DNA from: Streptomyces sp. RKND-216
GTDB lineage: Bacteria > Actinomycetota > Actinomycetes > Streptomycetales > Streptomycetaceae
Length of the DNA stretch: 64,000 nt
Direction of reading: 5' to 3'
NCBI RefSeq assembly: GCF_004795255.1
Contig: NZ_SSBQ01000002.1
Location: 4,122,001 to 4,186,000 of the forward strand
Below, in pieces: positions 33,101 through 44,559 of this stretch. How positions within the stretch are numbered: the first letter of the stretch is position 1; each line of letters opens with the position of its first letter. Below the pieces are notes generated by a model. The model was not told the DNA's origin. It made no database searches and was given only the letters and a program-made list of their open reading frames with translations. The translations under genes and the position numbers were made by a program.

Positions 33101-36100
33101 CCCCCGGACGACACCGGCTGCCGTGCGCTCCAGGTGTCCTCGCGCCGCGACGGCGACCCGGTCGGCCAGTGGACGGAGAACGCCTCCGGTGCACTGGCAC
33201 CCGCCACCGCCACGCCGCCCGCCGACCTCGCCGAGTGGCCCCCGTCCGACGCCGAGGCGCTGGACGCGTCCGGCCTCTACGCGCACCTGTCCGGCCTCGG
33301 CCTCCAGTACGGGCCCACCTTCCGCGGCCTCGAACGCGCCTGGCGCGTGGACGACGAACTGTTCGTCGAGGTGCTGATGCCCCGCCCCTCCGGCGCCGGT
33401 CAGCAGCCCGACGCCGACACCTTCCACCTGCACCCCGCCGCCCTGGACGCGGTGCTGCACGCGATGGCCCTCGACACCGGCGGCGGCGACCCGTCCGCCG
33501 CCCCGGACGAGCCGGGCCGGCTGCCGTTCTCCTGGAGCGGCGTGACGCTGCACGCCGAGGGCGCCACCGCGCTCCGCGCACGGCTGCGCGTCACCGGCCC
33601 GGAGAGCCTCACCGTCCAGGTCGCCGACGTGTCCGGTCGCGCCGTGGCCGACGTACGGTCGCTGACGCTACGCCCCATGGCCGTCGACGCCCTCACCGGC
33701 GGCGCGCCCGATGCGGCCGGAACCGCGCCCGCCGACGCGCTGTTCCGCCTCGACTGGACGCGGACGACCACCCCCGCCGCCGACCCGGACGCGGGCCCCA
33801 CGGCCGTCCTCGGCACCGAGGACACCGCCCGGCTCCTCCCGTCCGGCACCCGCCACCCCGGACTGACCGCGCTGCGCGCCGTGCTGGACAGCGGCGAGGA
33901 GGTACCCGCGGTCGTCCTCGCACCGGCCGGACGACCCGGCGCCGCCGACGCGCAGGCCGTGCACGAGGCCGTACTGGAGACCCTGGAGCTGCTCCAGGGC
34001 TGGCTGGCCGACGAGCGGTTCGCGGACAGCCGCCTCGTCCTCGTCACGGACGGTGCCGTCGCCGCCCGGGACGGGGACGCGGTCACCGACCTGGCGGGCG
34101 CGGCCGTGTGGGGGCTGGTGCGGTCCGCGCAGTCCGAACACCCCGGACGCTTCCAGCTCCTCGACACCTCCGCCCCGGTCACCGAGACTCCCACCCCCGA
34201 CGAGCCCCAACTCGCCCTCCGCGACGGCGGCGTGCTCGCCTGCCGTCTCGCCCGCGCCACCCCCGCGCCCGGCACGCAGGCGAACTCCACGGGATACGGC
34301 GACGGCACGGTGCTGGTCACCGGCGCGACGGGCGAACTCGGCGGCGTGATCTGCCGCCACCTGGTCGCCGCGCACGGCGTCCGCGACCTGCTCCTGCTCA
34401 GCCGCCGGGGCGCGGACGCCCCCGGCGCCCGTGCGCTCGCCGCCGAACTCACCGACGCCGGCGCCCGCGTCACCCTCGCCGCCTGCGACGCCGCCGACCG
34501 GGACGCGCTGGCCGCCGTGCTCGCCGACGTCTCCGCCGACCGTCCGCTGACCGGCGTGGTGCACGTGGCCGGCGTCATCGCCGACGCCACCGTCACCTCC
34601 CTCGACGCCGACCGGGTCGCACGGGTGCTGCGCCCCAAGGTCGACGCCGTCCTCAACCTGCACGACCTCACCCTCGACAGCACGCTGTCGGCGTTCGTGG
34701 TGTTCTCCTCCGTCTCCGCCGCACTCGGCGCGCCCGGCCAGGGCAACTACGCCGCCGCCAACGCCTTCCTGGACGCCCTCGCCGCGTCCCGCCGGGCGGC
34801 CGGCCTGCCCGGACTCTCCCTGGGCTGGGGCCTGTGGGCGCAGGCGAGCGAGATGACCGGCAGCCTCGACGACGCCGACCTGCGGCGCATGGCGCGCGGT
34901 GGCGTCATCCCGCTGACCGCCGACGACGGCACCGCCCTGTTCGACGCGGCCGCGGCCACCGGCCACGGCGCCGTCCTCCCCGTACGGCTCGACCTCGGCA
35001 CGCTGCGGGAGACCGGCGAGCACCTGCCGCCCGTGTTCCGCGGACTGGTCCGGCGCCCCCGCCGCAAGGCTGCCGCAGCCACCTCCGCCCAGGCCGCCAC
35101 CCTCGTCGACCGGCTCACCGCGCTGCCCGCCGAGGACCGGCTCCCGGCACTGCGCGAGCTGGTCCGCGCACAGGCCGCTCTCGTCCTCGGTCACGAGGGC
35201 GCCGACGACGTCGCCGTCGACCAGCCGTTCCGCGACCTCGGCTTCGACTCGCTGACGGCCGTCGAACTGCGCAACCACCTCAACGCGGCCACCGGCCTGC
35301 GGCTCACCGCCACCCTCGTCTTCGACCACCCCACCGCGGCCGCCGTCGCCGACCACCTCCTGGAGCGGCTGCTCGGCGCCGCCGCCACCGCACCTGCCGC
35401 GCGGCAGACCCGGCGCGCGCAGCGCGCCGAGGACGACCCGATCGTCATCGTCGGCATGGCCTGCCGCTACCCGGGAGGCGTCCACGACCCCGACGATCTG
35501 TGGCGGATGGTCAGCACCGGGGCCGACGGCGTCACCCCGTTCCCCGACGACCGCGGCTGGGATCTCGACCGGCTCTTCGCCGCCGACCCCAGCGCGAGCG
35601 GCGCCACCTACGTCCGCGAGGGCGGCTTCCTGCACGACGCCGCCGACTTCGACGCCGCGTTCTTCGGCATCTCCCCCCGCGAGGCCCTGGTCATGGACCC
35701 GCAGCAGCGACTGCTGCTGGAGACCTCCTGGGAGGCCGTCGAGGCCGCCGGCATCGACCCGGCGACCCTCCGGGGTGGGCGCACCGGCGTGTTCGCCGGC
35801 GTGATGTACCACGACTACCTGTCCCGGCTGCACACCGTGCCCGAGGGCGCCGAGGGCTTCCTCGGCACCGGTTCGGCGGGCAGCGTCGTCACCGGCCGCG
35901 TCGCCTACCTCCTCGGACTCGAGGGCCCGGCCGTCACCATCGACACCGCCTGCTCCTCGTCCCTGGTCGCCCTGCACATGGCGGCGCAGGCGCTGCGCGA
36001 GGGCGAGTGCGACAGCGCGCTGGCCGGCGGCGTCACCGTGATGGCCACCCCCGGCACGTTCATCGACTTCAGCGCCCAGCGCGGCCTCGCCGCCGACGGC

Positions 36101-39100
36101 CGCTGCAAGTCGTTCGCCTCCGCGGCCGACGGCACCGGCTGGTCCGAGGGCGTCGGCATGCTGCTGCTGGAACGCCTCTCCGACGCCCGCCGCAACGGCC
36201 ACCGCGTCCTGGCCACGGTGCGCGGCTCCGCCGTCAACCAGGACGGCGCGTCCAACGGCCTCACCGCCCCCAACGGGCCGTCGCAGCAGCGGGTCATCCG
36301 CCAGGCCCTGGAACGCGCCGGACTGGCACCCCGCGAGATCGACGCGGTCGAGGGCCACGGCACCGGAACGGTGCTCGGCGACCCCATCGAGGCGCAGGCG
36401 CTGCTCGCCACCTACGGCCAGGACCGGGACGAGGACCGGCCGCTGTGGCTCGGCTCCCTGAAGTCCAACATCGGCCACGCCCAGGCGGCCGCCGGCGTCG
36501 GCGGCGTCATCAAGATGGTGCAGGCCATGCGGCACGGCGTGCTGCCCCCGACGCTGCACGTCGACGAGCCCAGCACCCAGGTCGACTGGGACTCCGGCAG
36601 CGTCGAACTGCTCACCGAGGCACGCCCCTGGGACACCGAGGACGACCGCCCCCGGCGCGCCGGCATCTCCTCGTTCGGCATCAGCGGCACCAACGCCCAC
36701 GTCGTCATCGAGGCCGCCGGCCGGCAGCCCGAGCCTGCCCGGCCCGACGGCCCCGCCCCGACCGTGCCGCTGCTGCTCTCCGGGCGCACCCCGGACGCCG
36801 TACGCGCCCAGGCCGCCGCACTCCGCGACCACCTAGCGGACCGCCCCGAACTCACCCCGCTCGACACCGCGTTCTCCCTCGCCACCGGCCGCAGCCGCTT
36901 CGACCACCGCGCCGTCGCCGTCGGCGGCGACCGCGACGAACTGCTCGCCGCCCTGGACGCCCTCGCCTCCGAAACCCCCGCACCCGGCACCGGCCACGGC
37001 AGAGCGGCCCCCCGCAAGGTCGCGTTCCTCTTCACCGGCCAGGGCGCCCAGCGGGTGGGTGCCGGACGTGAACTCCACGCGTCCTCACCGGTGTTCGCCG
37101 CTGCCCTGGACGACGTGATCGCCCGCCTCGACCCGCACCTGGACCGCCCGCTGCGCGAGCTGCTCTGGGACGAGCCCGAACCCGGAGCCGAAGCCCTCCT
37201 CGACCGCACCGGCTACGCGCAGCCCGCGCTGTTCGCCGTCGAGGTCGCCCTGTACCGGCTGCTGGAGTCCTGGGGCCTGCGCCCCGACGTGCTGGCCGGC
37301 CACTCCGTCGGGGAGTTCGCCGCCGCCCACGTCGCCGGGGTGCTCACCCTGGACGATGCCTGCCGCCTCGTCGCCGCACGCGGCCGCCTGATGCAGGAAC
37401 TCCCGCCCGGCGGCGCCATGCTGGCGCTCCGCGCCACCGAGGACGAGGTCCGCCCGCACCTGGGCGACGACGTCGGCCTCGCCGCCGTCAACGGCCCGGA
37501 CGCCGTGGTGCTCTCCGGGGAGGACGACGCCGTCACACGTCTCGCCGGCCACTTCGCCGACCGCCGCGCCAAGCGCCTGCGGGTCAGCCACGCCTTCCAC
37601 TCCGCCCGCATGGAGCCGATGCTGGAGGCGTTCCGCGAGGTCGCCGAGTCCGTCACCTACCACCCCGCCGGCATCCCCTGCGAACCCACCGCCGCCGACG
37701 CCCCCGAGGGCGGGTACGGCGACCCCGCGTACTGGGTGCGGCAGATCCGCGAGGCCGTACGGTTCCACGACGCCGTCACCCGGATCCGCGACCGCGGCGT
37801 CACCGGCTTCGTCGAACTCGGCCCCGACACCGCCCTCGCCCCCGCCGTCCGCGAGATCCTCGACACCGAAACCCCGCAGCCCGGCACCACCGGCCGCGAG
37901 GCGGCCGAGCCGTTCGTCGTCTCCCTGCTCCGCCGCGGCCGCCCCGAGGCGCAGACCCTCGCCACCGCACTGGCCGCCGTCCTGCCCCACGGCGACCACC
38001 TGGACGCGGAGACGCTGTTCGCCGGCAGCGGCGCCCGCCGCGTCGAGCTGCCCACGTACGCCTTCCGGCACCAGCGGTTCTGGGCCGACGCCGGCACCGG
38101 CCCCGCCGACCTGAGCGCCGCCGGACTGGCCGGCGCCGCGCACCCGCTGCTCGGCGCCTGCCTGCCGCTGCCCGACGGCGGCACCGTGTGCACCGGGCGG
38201 CTGCCGTCCGCCGCCCACCCGTGGCTGGCCGACCACCGGGTCGCGGGCAGCGCCGTGCTCCCCGGCACCGCCCTCCTCGAACTCGCCGTCCACGCCGGGG
38301 ACCACGCCGGCTCCGACCGGGTCGCGGAACTGGTCCTCGCCGCGCCGTTCCCCCTCGACGTCACCCACGACCGGCAGCTCCAGGTGGTCACCGGACCCGC
38401 GGACGAGACCGGCGACCGCACCGTCCGCATCCTGTCCCGTACCGTCGGCGCCCCCGCCGAGGCACCCTGGACCACCCACGCCACCGGCACCCTCACCGAC
38501 CGGCCCGCCGCCGAGGCGGACCCGTTCGACGCCACCGTGTGGCCGCCCGCCGACGCCGTGCCGGTGCCCGTCGACAGCCTCTACGACGACCCGGCCGAGG
38601 AGGGCGTGGCCTACGGCCCCGCGTTCCAGGGCCTGCACGGCGCCTGGCAGCGCGACGGCGAGCTGTACGCCGAAGTGGCGCTGCCCGAACCGGTGCGCGC
38701 CGCCGCGCCGCAGTACGGCCTGCACCCCGCGCTGCTGGACGCCGCCCTGCACGGCATCGCCTTCCTCCTGCCCGAGGGCGCAGGGCGCCTCCTGCCGTTC
38801 TCCTTCGGCGACGTCGCCCTGCACGCCACGGGCGCCGCCTCGCTGCGGGTGCGACTCACCGCGAACGGCCCGCAGGAGGTGGCCATCGCCGCCGCGGACC
38901 CGTCCGGCCGTGCCGTGGCCGACGTGGGCGCCCTCGCCCTGCGGGCACCGTCCGACGCGCCGCGCCCGGAGAGCTGGTCCGACGCCCTGTTCCGCGTCGA
39001 CTGGACGCCCGTCGCCGCGGGCGGGGCGGAGTCGGAGACCCGCCGCTGCGCACTCGTCGGCTCCGACACCCTGGACCTCACCGGCCCGCTCACCGAAGCC

Positions 39101-41539
39101 GGCGTGCCCGTCGAATCGTTCGCCGACCTCGACGCGCTCACCGGCGCCGTCTCCACCGGCATGACGCTGCCGGAACTCGTCCTCGTCGCCGTCGACGGCT
39201 CCGACGGCTCCTCCGACGGCGCCGACACCCCGGCCTCCGCCCGGACCGTCACGGCACACGCGCTGCGCACCGCGCAGACGTGGCTCGCCGCCGACGCCGT
39301 CGCCGGCAGCCGGCTTGCGTTCGTCACGCGCTCCGCGGTCGGCACCGGCCAGGACCGCCCCGGCGACCTCGCCGCCGCGCCGCTGTGGGGCCTGCTGCGC
39401 AGTGCCCAGACGGAGAACCCCGGCCGCTTCGCGCTCGTCGACCTCGACGACCAACCCGACTCGGTGCTCGCCCTGCCCTCCGCACTCGACACCGGGGAAC
39501 CCCAACTCGCCGTGCGCGACGGTCGGGTGTGCGCCGCACGCCTCGCCCGCGTCCCCGCGCCCGCCGACCCGGCCCACACCTGGGACCCGGACGGCACGGT
39601 GCTGGTCACCGGCGCCACCGGGTCGCTCGGCGGCCCCGTCGCCCGGCACCTCGTCACCGACCACGGCGTACGCCGCCTGCTGCTGCTCAGCCGCAGCGGC
39701 GCCGCCTCCGCCCAGGGCGCCGCCCTGCGCGACGAACTCACCGCGCTGGGCGCCCACGTCACCCTCACCGCCTGCGACGCGGCCGACCGGGACGCCCTGG
39801 CGGCCACCCTCGACGGCATCCCGGACGCCCACCCGCTCACCGCCGTCGTCCACCTCGCCGGGGTGCTCGACGACGGCGTGGTCTCCGCCCTCACCCCCGA
39901 ACGGTTCGACGCCGTCTTCCGTGCCAAGATCGACGCGGCGCTCCACCTGCACGAACTGACCCGCGACACGCCGCTGTCGGCGTTCCTTCTCTTCTCCTCA
40001 TCCGCCGCCACCTTCGGCGCTCCCGGGCAGGGCAACTACGCCGCGGCCAACGCCTTCCTCGACGCGCTCGCCGCACAGCGCCGCGCCGACGGACTGCCCG
40101 GCCTGTCGCTGGCCTGGGGCGCCTGGGAACAGGGCATGGCCGGGCGGCTCGACGAGGCCGACCGCGGCCGGATGGCGCGCGGCGGCGTCCTCGCCCTCAC
40201 CGAGAAGGAAGGGCTCCAGCTCCTCGACCAGACCCTCCGCACGCCCGCCGCCGCGCTCGTCCCCGTACGCTTGGACACCTCGGCGTTCGGGCCCGAACCG
40301 GCGCCGCTGTTCCGGGGCCTGGTGCGCCGCTCGCCGCGCCGCGCCGCCGCGTCCGGCGAACCGGCCGGTCCGTCCCTGGCCCAGCGGGTGCGCGGCATGG
40401 AACCGGAGGCCCGCCGGGCCGCCGTGCTGGAGACCGTACGGGCCGCCACCGCGGCCGTGCTCGGTCACCCGTCCGGCGATGCGATCGCAACGGACGCGGT
40501 CTTCCTCGAACTCGGCCTGGACTCCCTCACGTCGGTCGAGCTGCGCAACGCGCTCGCCGCCGCCACCGAGCTGCGGCTCCCTGCCACCCTGGTGTTCGAC
40601 CACACCTCGCCCGTCGACCTCGCCGACCACCTGTCCGGTGAACTCGCCGCAGCCACCGGCCCGGAGAGCCCGCAAGGCGCCGAACCGGCTCCCGCCGCCC
40701 GCCGGGACGCGGACGACACCGTCGGCATGCTGTTCCGCCGGGCCGCCGAGGAGGGCCGTCACAAGGAGGGCTTCGCCCTGCTGGAGAGCGTCGCCCGGCT
40801 GCGGCCCACGTTCTCCTCGGCGGACGAGGTCGCCGAGTCGCCGACAGCCGTACGCCTTGCCCGCGGACCGGCGCCGGTGCGGCTGGTCTGCATCAGCTCC
40901 CAGGTGGCGCTCGCCGGCGTCCACCAGTACGCCCGGTTCGCCTCCCAGTTCCGCGACCTGCGGGACGTCGTCGCGCTCGCCGTACCGGGGTTCGCGAGCG
41001 GACAGCCGCTGCCCGCCACCGAGGAGGCCCTCATGGAACTCCTCGCCCGGATGGTCCGCGAGCAGGTCGGCGACGAGCCGTACGCCCTGCTCGGTTCCTC
41101 GTCCGGCGGCATCCTCGCCTACTCGACCGCCGCGCACCTGGCCCGGAGCGGCCGTCCGCCGGCGGGCGTCGTCCTCCTCGACACCTACGTCCCCGGCGAC
41201 GACTCGCTCGGCCAGTTCGAGGACCAGCTGCTCGGCGGGATGTTCGCGCGGGAGGAGAGCTTCGCCCGCATGGACACCGCGCGGCTGTCCGCCATGGCCT
41301 GGTACTTCAACCTGCTCGGCGACTGGGCGCCCGGGAAGCTCGCGGTTCCCCGGCTCCTCGTCCGGGCCGGGGAACCGGTGGCCGGTGGGGACACGCTCTC
41401 CCCGGAGGACTGGCAGACCGGCTGGACCGAGGCCGACGACATCGTGGACGTCCCCGGCAACCACTTCACCATGATGGAGGACCTGGCCGGGACGACCGCC
41501 GGCGTCGTGGACGACTGGCTGCGCGCCCGGGAGGTCTGA
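30134..41539 (+). CDS. Modular type I polyketide synthase, two modules plus terminal thioesterase (M7, M8, TE)
   Basis: A 3801-residue terminal PKS protein. GTG at 30134 overlaps the upstream TGA by 4 bp; an ATG three codons later is an alternative. An N-terminal docking coiled coil ([16 protein letters not shown] ...) receives the chain from the M5-M6 protein. Domain order: KS-AT-DH-KR-ACP (M7), KS-AT-DH-KR-ACP (M8), TE. Both DH domains are canonical, so two successive double bonds are predicted (C4=C5 and C2=C3): the product leaves the enzyme as a 2,4-dienoyl ester. The TE makes this the last gene of the assembly line. Only a 187-bp convergent gap with a hairpin separates it from the next gene. 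Function is certain at family level; the product is inferred. Confidence 0.98.
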   Translation: MSPMVNEDKLLEYLKKVTLELHETKQRLREAEATGGEPVAVVGMACRFPGGVDSPEALWRLLADGVDAMGAFPPDRGWDVGQGIGGFVDGAADFDAGLFGISPREALAMDPQQRMLLEVVWESLERSGIGPLSLRGLPVGVFAGTNGQDYGAVLALSGEQADGYGGTGTAGSVLSGRVSYALGLEGPAVTVDTACSSSLVALHLAAQSLQSGECSLALAGGVTLMSTPGAFVEFERQGGLAADGRCKAFSDDADGTSWGEGAGVLVLERLSDARRNGHRVLAVVKGSAVNQDGASNGLTAPNGPSQQRVIREALAGAGLAASEVDAVEAHGTGTSLGDPIEAQALLATYGRGREADRPLWLGSIKSNIGHTQAAAGVAGLMKVILAMRHGKLPQSLHVGTPSSHVDWSAGAVEPLAEARDWPRSDRPRRAGVSSFGISGTNAHVILEEAPDVPDTPADEPAEGPATALPAFPWLVSGRTPAALAGQAARLAGGVETDPPADVGLSLATARSGLDHRAVVLGADPAALRSGLEALAAGDHSADVVTGQLTDGLTGFVFSGQGGQRAGMGRELAAVFPVFAEALGEVCAHFEGLREVMFEDGEGVLRQTGWAQPALFAVEVALFRLVESWGVKPDYLVGHSVGELAAAHVAGVLSLADACVLVKARASLMQALPEGGAMWAVRATPEEVEPHLVEGVSVAAVNAPGQVVVSGAREAVEQVAAVLGEGRQSRWLEVSHAFHSVLMDPMLEDFRRAAAGITHAEPTLPVVSTLTGDLVTEFTADYWVDQLRGTVRFADAATRLAAEGVTRFVELGPDATLVAAIEETCGERALAVPALRRDRPEPRTVLTALARLWAHGGTVDWAAYYAPARARVVDLPTYAFQHQRYWPTARLSVGSQPLGSTRAGHPFLQAVITLAGRSDVLMLGGISAQSHPWLADHQVAGQLVFPGTGFVELALSAGDRVGCEQLDELTITTPLVVPETGVVHLQLLVGPPDDTGCRALQVSSRRDGDPVGQWTENASGALAPATATPPADLAEWPPSDAEALDASGLYAHLSGLGLQYGPTFRGLERAWRVDDELFVEVLMPRPSGAGQQPDADTFHLHPAALDAVLHAMALDTGGGDPSAAPDEPGRLPFSWSGVTLHAEGATALRARLRVTGPESLTVQVADVSGRAVADVRSLTLRPMAVDALTGGAPDAAGTAPADALFRLDWTRTTTPAADPDAGPTAVLGTEDTARLLPSGTRHPGLTALRAVLDSGEEVPAVVLAPAGRPGAADAQAVHEAVLETLELLQGWLADERFADSRLVLVTDGAVAARDGDAVTDLAGAAVWGLVRSAQSEHPGRFQLLDTSAPVTETPTPDEPQLALRDGGVLACRLARATPAPGTQANSTGYGDGTVLVTGATGELGGVICRHLVAAHGVRDLLLLSRRGADAPGARALAAELTDAGARVTLAACDAADRDALAAVLADVSADRPLTGVVHVAGVIADATVTSLDADRVARVLRPKVDAVLNLHDLTLDSTLSAFVVFSSVSAALGAPGQGNYAAANAFLDALAASRRAAGLPGLSLGWGLWAQASEMTGSLDDADLRRMARGGVIPLTADDGTALFDAAAATGHGAVLPVRLDLGTLRETGEHLPPVFRGLVRRPRRKAAAATSAQAATLVDRLTALPAEDRLPALRELVRAQAALVLGHEGADDVAVDQPFRDLGFDSLTAVELRNHLNAATGLRLTATLVFDHPTAAAVADHLLERLLGAAATAPAARQTRRAQRAEDDPIVIVGMACRYPGGVHDPDDLWRMVSTGADGVTPFPDDRGWDLDRLFAADPSASGATYVREGGFLHDAADFDAAFFGISPREALVMDPQQRLLLETSWEAVEAAGIDPATLRGGRTGVFAGVMYHDYLSRLHTVPEGAEGFLGTGSAGSVVTGRVAYLLGLEGPAVTIDTACSSSLVALHMAAQALREGECDSALAGGVTVMATPGTFIDFSAQRGLAADGRCKSFASAADGTGWSEGVGMLLLERLSDARRNGHRVLATVRGSAVNQDGASNGLTAPNGPSQQRVIRQALERAGLAPREIDAVEGHGTGTVLGDPIEAQALLATYGQDRDEDRPLWLGSLKSNIGHAQAAAGVGGVIKMVQAMRHGVLPPTLHVDEPSTQVDWDSGSVELLTEARPWDTEDDRPRRAGISSFGISGTNAHVVIEAAGRQPEPARPDGPAPTVPLLLSGRTPDAVRAQAAALRDHLADRPELTPLDTAFSLATGRSRFDHRAVAVGGDRDELLAALDALASETPAPGTGHGRAAPRKVAFLFTGQGAQRVGAGRELHASSPVFAAALDDVIARLDPHLDRPLRELLWDEPEPGAEALLDRTGYAQPALFAVEVALYRLLESWGLRPDVLAGHSVGEFAAAHVAGVLTLDDACRLVAARGRLMQELPPGGAMLALRATEDEVRPHLGDDVGLAAVNGPDAVVLSGEDDAVTRLAGHFADRRAKRLRVSHAFHSARMEPMLEAFREVAESVTYHPAGIPCEPTAADAPEGGYGDPAYWVRQIREAVRFHDAVTRIRDRGVTGFVELGPDTALAPAVREILDTETPQPGTTGREAAEPFVVSLLRRGRPEAQTLATALAAVLPHGDHLDAETLFAGSGARRVELPTYAFRHQRFWADAGTGPADLSAAGLAGAAHPLLGACLPLPDGGTVCTGRLPSAAHPWLADHRVAGSAVLPGTALLELAVHAGDHAGSDRVAELVLAAPFPLDVTHDRQLQVVTGPADETGDRTVRILSRTVGAPAEAPWTTHATGTLTDRPAAEADPFDATVWPPADAVPVPVDSLYDDPAEEGVAYGPAFQGLHGAWQRDGELYAEVALPEPVRAAAPQYGLHPALLDAALHGIAFLLPEGAGRLLPFSFGDVALHATGAASLRVRLTANGPQEVAIAAADPSGRAVADVGALALRAPSDAPRPESWSDALFRVDWTPVAAGGAESETRRCALVGSDTLDLTGPLTEAGVPVESFADLDALTGAVSTGMTLPELVLVAVDGSDGSSDGADTPASARTVTAHALRTAQTWLAADAVAGSRLAFVTRSAVGTGQDRPGDLAAAPLWGLLRSAQTENPGRFALVDLDDQPDSVLALPSALDTGEPQLAVRDGRVCAARLARVPAPADPAHTWDPDGTVLVTGATGSLGGPVARHLVTDHGVRRLLLLSRSGAASAQGAALRDELTALGAHVTLTACDAADRDALAATLDGIPDAHPLTAVVHLAGVLDDGVVSALTPERFDAVFRAKIDAALHLHELTRDTPLSAFLLFSSSAATFGAPGQGNYAAANAFLDALAAQRRADGLPGLSLAWGAWEQGMAGRLDEADRGRMARGGVLALTEKEGLQLLDQTLRTPAAALVPVRLDTSAFGPEPAPLFRGLVRRSPRRAAASGEPAGPSLAQRVRGMEPEARRAAVLETVRAATAAVLGHPSGDAIATDAVFLELGLDSLTSVELRNALAAATELRLPATLVFDHTSPVDLADHLSGELAAATGPESPQGAEPAPAARRDADDTVGMLFRRAAEEGRHKEGFALLESVARLRPTFSSADEVAESPTAVRLARGPAPVRLVCISSQVALAGVHQYARFASQFRDLRDVVALAVPGFASGQPLPATEEALMELLARMVREQVGDEPYALLGSSSGGILAYSTAAHLARSGRPPAGVVLLDTYVPGDDSLGQFEDQLLGGMFAREESFARMDTARLSAMAWYFNLLGDWAPGKLAVPRLLVRAGEPVAGGDTLSPEDWQTGWTEADDIVDVPGNHFTMMEDLAGTTAGVVDDWLRAREV
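30240..35370 (+). other. PKS module M7: KS - AT(malonyl) - DH - KR - ACP
   Basis: KS with DTACSSS; AT with GHSVGE and HAFH. DH (about 32830-33680) has [13 protein letters not shown] and LDAVLH, so it looks active. The DH-KR linker (DALFRLDW ...) contains only the KR structural subdomain and no ER. KR (about 34300-35000) has IAD in the LDD position, with Ser and Tyr intact ([16 protein letters not shown]). ACP has LGFDSL. Predicted to create the C4=C5 alkene. Confidence 0.93.
31796..32398 (+). repeat. AT core of M7, copy of 22584-23186 (M5)
   Basis: Partner of the M5 AT block. The T/G-ending codon style of both copies differs from the C-ending codons of the surrounding KS and DH DNA. Confidence 0.85.
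35430..40640 (+). other. PKS module M8: KS - AT(malonyl) - DH - KR - ACP
   Basis: KS with DTACSSS and an EGHGTGT variant of the first His motif. AT (about 37015-37900) is the most divergent malonyl AT here, but has GHSVGE and HAFH. DH (about 38130-38960) has [13 protein letters not shown] and LDAALH. KR (about 39590-40280) has AGVLDDG and [19 protein letters not shown] has LGLDSL. Predicted to create the C2=C3 alkene of a 2,4-dienoate. Its DNA lacks the near-identical blocks shared by the other modules. Confidence 0.93.
40720..41539 (+). other. C-terminal thioesterase domain of the PKS
   Basis: An alpha/beta-hydrolase fold follows ACP8 after a short linker. The nucleophile elbow reads LLGSSSGG (about 41091-41114), that is GxSxG with Ser in the position usually occupied by His in PKS thioesterases. 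A candidate acid is the Asp of [10 protein letters not shown], and the catalytic His is in [11 protein letters not shown] near the C-terminus. It releases the chain, most likely as a macrolactone; the ring-closing hydroxyl is not predictable from this window. Confidence 0.92.
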
Positions 41540-41707
41540 CCGAACGCGCCCGGCGCACCGCACCTGTCACTCACGGGGCCCCGGCCGCCGGGGAAGGCGG
41601 GCCGCGGCGGTCGTATCGACGAACCGTGCGACACCGGCCCCGCACGTGGGCAGAGTGGCTGCCCGTCACGAGCAGCGTGCACGTCCCCGGGTGGCGCCGG
41701 GCGGCCT

Positions 41708-41738
41708 GACGCCGGCCGGCGGCGGGTCAGCCGGCGTC
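41708..41738. terminator. Hairpin between convergent PKS and hydrolase genes
   Basis: A perfect 9-bp inverted repeat, GACGCCGGC (41708-41716) and GCCGGCGTC (41730-41738), with a 13-nt loop. It overlaps the last codons of the hydrolase gene on the minus strand. No U-tract follows, as is usual in Streptomyces. The rest of the gap (41540-41707) shows nothing gene-like. Confidence 0.5.
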
Positions 41739-42416
41739 GGCCGCCGTGGCGGCGAGGAGCCGGGCGAGGTCGGCCGGCTTGCTGAACATCGGCCAGTGAC
41801 CGGAGTCGATGTCGACGTAGTCGACGTGCCGCGCCGCGGCGAGTTCCGTCACGTCACCGGCGTCGACCACCTGCCGGGCCTCGGCGGGGCTGAACTCGGG
41901 ACACACCAGCGTGACCGGCACCTCGAACCGCCGCCGGTCGGACAGCCGCACCACGCCCTCGGCGACCCCCTCCGGTACCGGGATCGCGCCCTGCGCGACA
42001 CGGCGCAGGGTCTCCTCGTCGAGGTCGGCGATGTCCGGCCCCTCGAACGGGCCCCAGCCGGGGAACGCCATGACGCCGTCCTTACGGTCGAAGAAAGCGG
42101 CGTACTGCTCGCCGTCGGCGGACGGGAAGCCGCCGATGAGGGCGACCCCGGCGACCTTCTCCGGACGCCGGTCGGCGGCCAGCCAGGCCAGAGTGCAGGC
42201 GGCCGAGTGCCCCACCACCAGGGGACGATCGTCCTCCGCGTCCACGGCGGCGAGCACCGCCGCCACCTGGTCCTCCAGCGTCGCGGACGCCGCGCCGCCC
42301 CCCTGGCCGGGCAGAGTCAGCGGCACCGGGCGGTGGCCCCGCGCCTCCAGCTCCGGCGCCACCTCCTTCCACGCGGAGCCGTCGAGCCACAGGCCGGCGA
42401 TGAGCAGGATTCTCAT
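41727..42416 (-). CDS. Alpha/beta-fold hydrolase
   Basis: A 229-residue cytosolic hydrolase of the small esterase type. The ATG at 42416 is preferred to upstream in-frame starts because the protein then begins directly with the first beta strand (MRILLIAGLWLDGSAW). The nucleophile elbow is VVGHSAAC: Ser is in place, but the second Gly of GxSxG is Ala. The His is in DSGHWPMFSKP near the C-terminus; the acid is probably in the VTLVCPEF region. It is not a type II thioesterase of the PKS-editing kind, whose motifs differ. It lies convergent with the PKS and divergent from a WYL regulator, so it is a likely target of that regulator. The substrate is unknown, and it could be unrelated to the macrolide. 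Confidence 0.85.
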   Translation of the reverse strand: MRILLIAGLWLDGSAWKEVAPELEARGHRPVPLTLPGQGGGAASATLEDQVAAVLAAVDAEDDRPLVVGHSAACTLAWLAADRRPEKVAGVALIGGFPSADGEQYAAFFDRKDGVMAFPGWGPFEGPDIADLDEETLRRVAQGAIPVPEGVAEGVVRLSDRRRFEVPVTLVCPEFSPAEARQVVDAGDVTELAAARHVDYVDIDSGHWPMFSKPADLARLLAATAADAG

Positions 42417-42543
42417 GGGCGGATCTCTTTCTCGCGAGCGTTCCGAGCAGGCACGGCGTCGAGCCGCGCTCACGCGATCACGCTAGAAGCGGTTCCGGAC
42501 GTTTCGCTTCCGGTACACGCCCGGGGCGTCCTACGCTGCTCGC
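42417..42543. promoter_or_regulatory. Divergent promoter region with GAAGCG/CGCTTC dyad and leaderless-type start
   Basis: Between the hydrolase and the WYL regulator lies an inverted repeat GAAGCG (42486-42491) and CGCTTC (42505-42510), 19 bp centre to centre, a plausible operator for the regulator. A -10-like TACGCT at 42532-42537 ends six bases before the GTG at 42544, so the transcript would begin at or next to the start codon (leaderless). Confidence 0.4.
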
Positions 42544-43569
42544 GTGTCCACCGACCTCAGCCCCACCGCGCGGGCGCTGCGCACCCTGGAGATCCTCCGG
42601 GCCCGTCCGGGCACCACCGCCGGTCAGCTCGCCGAACGGCTGGACGTCACCGAGCGCGCCGCGCGCCGGTACGTCGGCATCCTGCGGGAGGCCGGCATCC
42701 CCGTCGAGTCGGTCCGCGGCCCCTACGGCGGCTACCGCCTCGGGCGCGGCACGCGGCTGCCGCCGGTCGTCTTCACCGAGGCCGAGGCGGTCGGCGTGGT
42801 GATGGCGGTGCTCGACGGGCAGCCGGCGTCCGGCGACACCGAGAACCTGCTCGGCCGGGCGCTGGGGAAGATCGTCCGGGCGCTGCCGGAGAGCGTCGGC
42901 CAGCAGGCCGCGGCGCTGCGCGAGCACGCCGCGGTCACCCCCGACCGCAACTCCACCCGTCCCGACCCGGCCACCACCAGCGCCCTGGTCGCGGCCGTCG
43001 CCGCCGCGCGCCGGGTGTGCGTCACCTACCGCAGCGCCTCGGGGAACGTGTGGGAATCCGAGGTGGACCCGTGGGCCGTGGTCGTCCGCTACGGCCGCTG
43101 GTACCTGCTGTGCCACTCGCACCGTGCGGACGCCGTCCGCACCTACCGCGTCGACCGCATCGGTGAGGTCCGGCAGACCGGCCACGGCTTTCACGCGCCC
43201 ACCGGGCTGGACCCGGTCGCCGTCCTGGAGGAGCACCTCGGCACCGGTTGGGAGTACCCGACCCGCGTCGTCTTCGACGCCCCGGCGTCCGAGGTCGCGC
43301 GCTGGATCCGCCCGCCCATGGGCCGCCTGGAACCCGCGGACGACGGATGCGTGCTCCTCGGCAGCACCAGCAACCCGGCCATGTACGCCCAGGAGTGGCT
43401 GTCCACCGTCCCGCTGCCCTTCCGTGTCGAGGGCGGCCCCGAACTCCGCGCGGCCGTCACCGAGGTCGCCGCCCGCTTCACCGCCGCCCTGGCCGACCCG
43501 CCGACGGCTGTGCCGGCCGACGCTCCGAGGTCGCGAAATTCCGTTGCGGGCGACCCCGGGGTTTCCTAG
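42544..43569 (+). CDS. WYL-domain transcriptional regulator (YafY/DeoR-type HTH)
   Basis: A 341-residue regulator. The N-terminal winged helix (about residues 5-60) contains AGQLAERLDVTERAARRYVGIL, followed by the YGGYRLGRG wing typical of this family. The WYL domain (about 145-215) includes GRWYLLCHSH and RTYRVDRI. A WCX-type C-terminal domain (about 230-330) follows. WYL regulators bind small ligands or nucleic acid and usually control their own gene and a neighbour. Here the neighbour is the divergent hydrolase. The GTG start is supported by a -10 element immediately upstream and by the complete HTH beginning a few residues in. The ligand is unknown. Confidence 0.9.
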   Translation: MSTDLSPTARALRTLEILRARPGTTAGQLAERLDVTERAARRYVGILREAGIPVESVRGPYGGYRLGRGTRLPPVVFTEAEAVGVVMAVLDGQPASGDTENLLGRALGKIVRALPESVGQQAAALREHAAVTPDRNSTRPDPATTSALVAAVAAARRVCVTYRSASGNVWESEVDPWAVVVRYGRWYLLCHSHRADAVRTYRVDRIGEVRQTGHGFHAPTGLDPVAVLEEHLGTGWEYPTRVVFDAPASEVARWIRPPMGRLEPADDGCVLLGSTSNPAMYAQEWLSTVPLPFRVEGGPELRAAVTEVAARFTAALADPPTAVPADAPRSRNSVAGDPGVS

Positions 43570-43645
43570 CTTGGCCCTCCCCGGGCAACGATGCCTCGCG
43601 CGTCAAGAGCCCGCCCGCCTGCGGGCACCAGCGCGCAGCTGACAG

Positions 43646-44392
43646 ATGCGGAACGGTATGACGGCACAGCTCCACGCACTCTGCTTCGACGCGCACGACC
43701 CGGGCCGCCTCGCGGAATTCTGGGCCGGCGTCCTGGGCTTCGCACCGGTCGAGGACCCGGGCCCCGGGTTCGCCCTGCTGCCGAACGACGACACCGGTTT
43801 CCGGCTCCGCTTCGTGCCCTCGACCGAGCAGAAGACCGTGCCCAACCAGGCCCACTTCGACCTGACCAGCACGACCGCCGAGACCCAGCAAGAGACGGTG
43901 GCCCGTGCCCTCGCGCTCGGCGCCCGCCACATCGACGTCGGTCAGACCCCGGAAGAGGGTCACACCGTCCTCGCCGACCCCGAGGGCAACGAGTTCTGCG
44001 TCCTCCCGGCGGGCAACCGCTTTCTCGCCGACTGCGGCTTCCTCGGCGCACTCGCGTGCGACGGCTCGCAGAAGGTCGGCTACTTCTGGAGCAAGGCGTT
44101 GGACTGGCCGCTGGTCTGGGACCAGGACGAGGAGACCGCGATCCGCTCGCCGCACGGTGGCCCGAAGGTCACCTGGGGCGGCCCGCCGGTGGCACCGAAG
44201 CCGGCCAAGAACCGGCTCCACTTCGACCTCATCCCACCCCCGGGCGCAGACCGCCGGTCGGAGGTCGATCGCCTCCTTCGCCTCGGCGCCACCCGCATCG
44301 ACATCGGCCAGGACCAGTCCGACGACCCCGCCGCTCCTCTCGTCCTCGCCGACCCCGACGGCAACGAGTTCTGCGTCCTCCCCGCCCACTGA
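43646..44392 (+). CDS. VOC (glyoxalase/dioxygenase-fold) protein with two tandem domains
   Basis: A 248-residue protein made of two VOC repeats (about residues 5-118 and 125-246). Each contains an HFDL strand, a GARHIDVGQ / GATRIDIGQ segment and a closing DPEGNEFCVLP / DPDGNEFCVLP motif. The fold is used by glyoxalases, fosfomycin-type resistance enzymes, bleomycin-binding proteins and dioxygenases; specific residues do not tell which. The start could also be the ATG at 43658 (MTAQLHALCF). It lies 77 bp after the WYL regulator on the same strand. A resistance or tailoring role is possible but unsupported. Confidence 0.85.
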   Translation: MRNGMTAQLHALCFDAHDPGRLAEFWAGVLGFAPVEDPGPGFALLPNDDTGFRLRFVPSTEQKTVPNQAHFDLTSTTAETQQETVARALALGARHIDVGQTPEEGHTVLADPEGNEFCVLPAGNRFLADCGFLGALACDGSQKVGYFWSKALDWPLVWDQDEETAIRSPHGGPKVTWGGPPVAPKPAKNRLHFDLIPPPGADRRSEVDRLLRLGATRIDIGQDQSDDPAAPLVLADPDGNEFCVLPAH

Positions 44393-44559
44393 CGGCGCCC
44401 CCGGTGAACCGAGGACCCGCCCTCCTGGGGGTGGCCGAGTACGCCGACGGAAGCGGCCGGGTTCCGCGCCTCCACGAGTACCCGGGGCGACCCCGACCAA
44501 TGCGACCTCAACAGGTCCGAGCGCGACGGCGGCTGAGCGGTCATGTGCGGAACACAGGA

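Noticed and set aside
41727..42416. Hydrolase considered as the cluster's type II (editing) thioesterase
   Set aside because: The N-terminus, GHSAAC elbow and DSGHWPMFSKP His motif fit a small alpha/beta esterase; the GHSxGG and other TEII features are absent.
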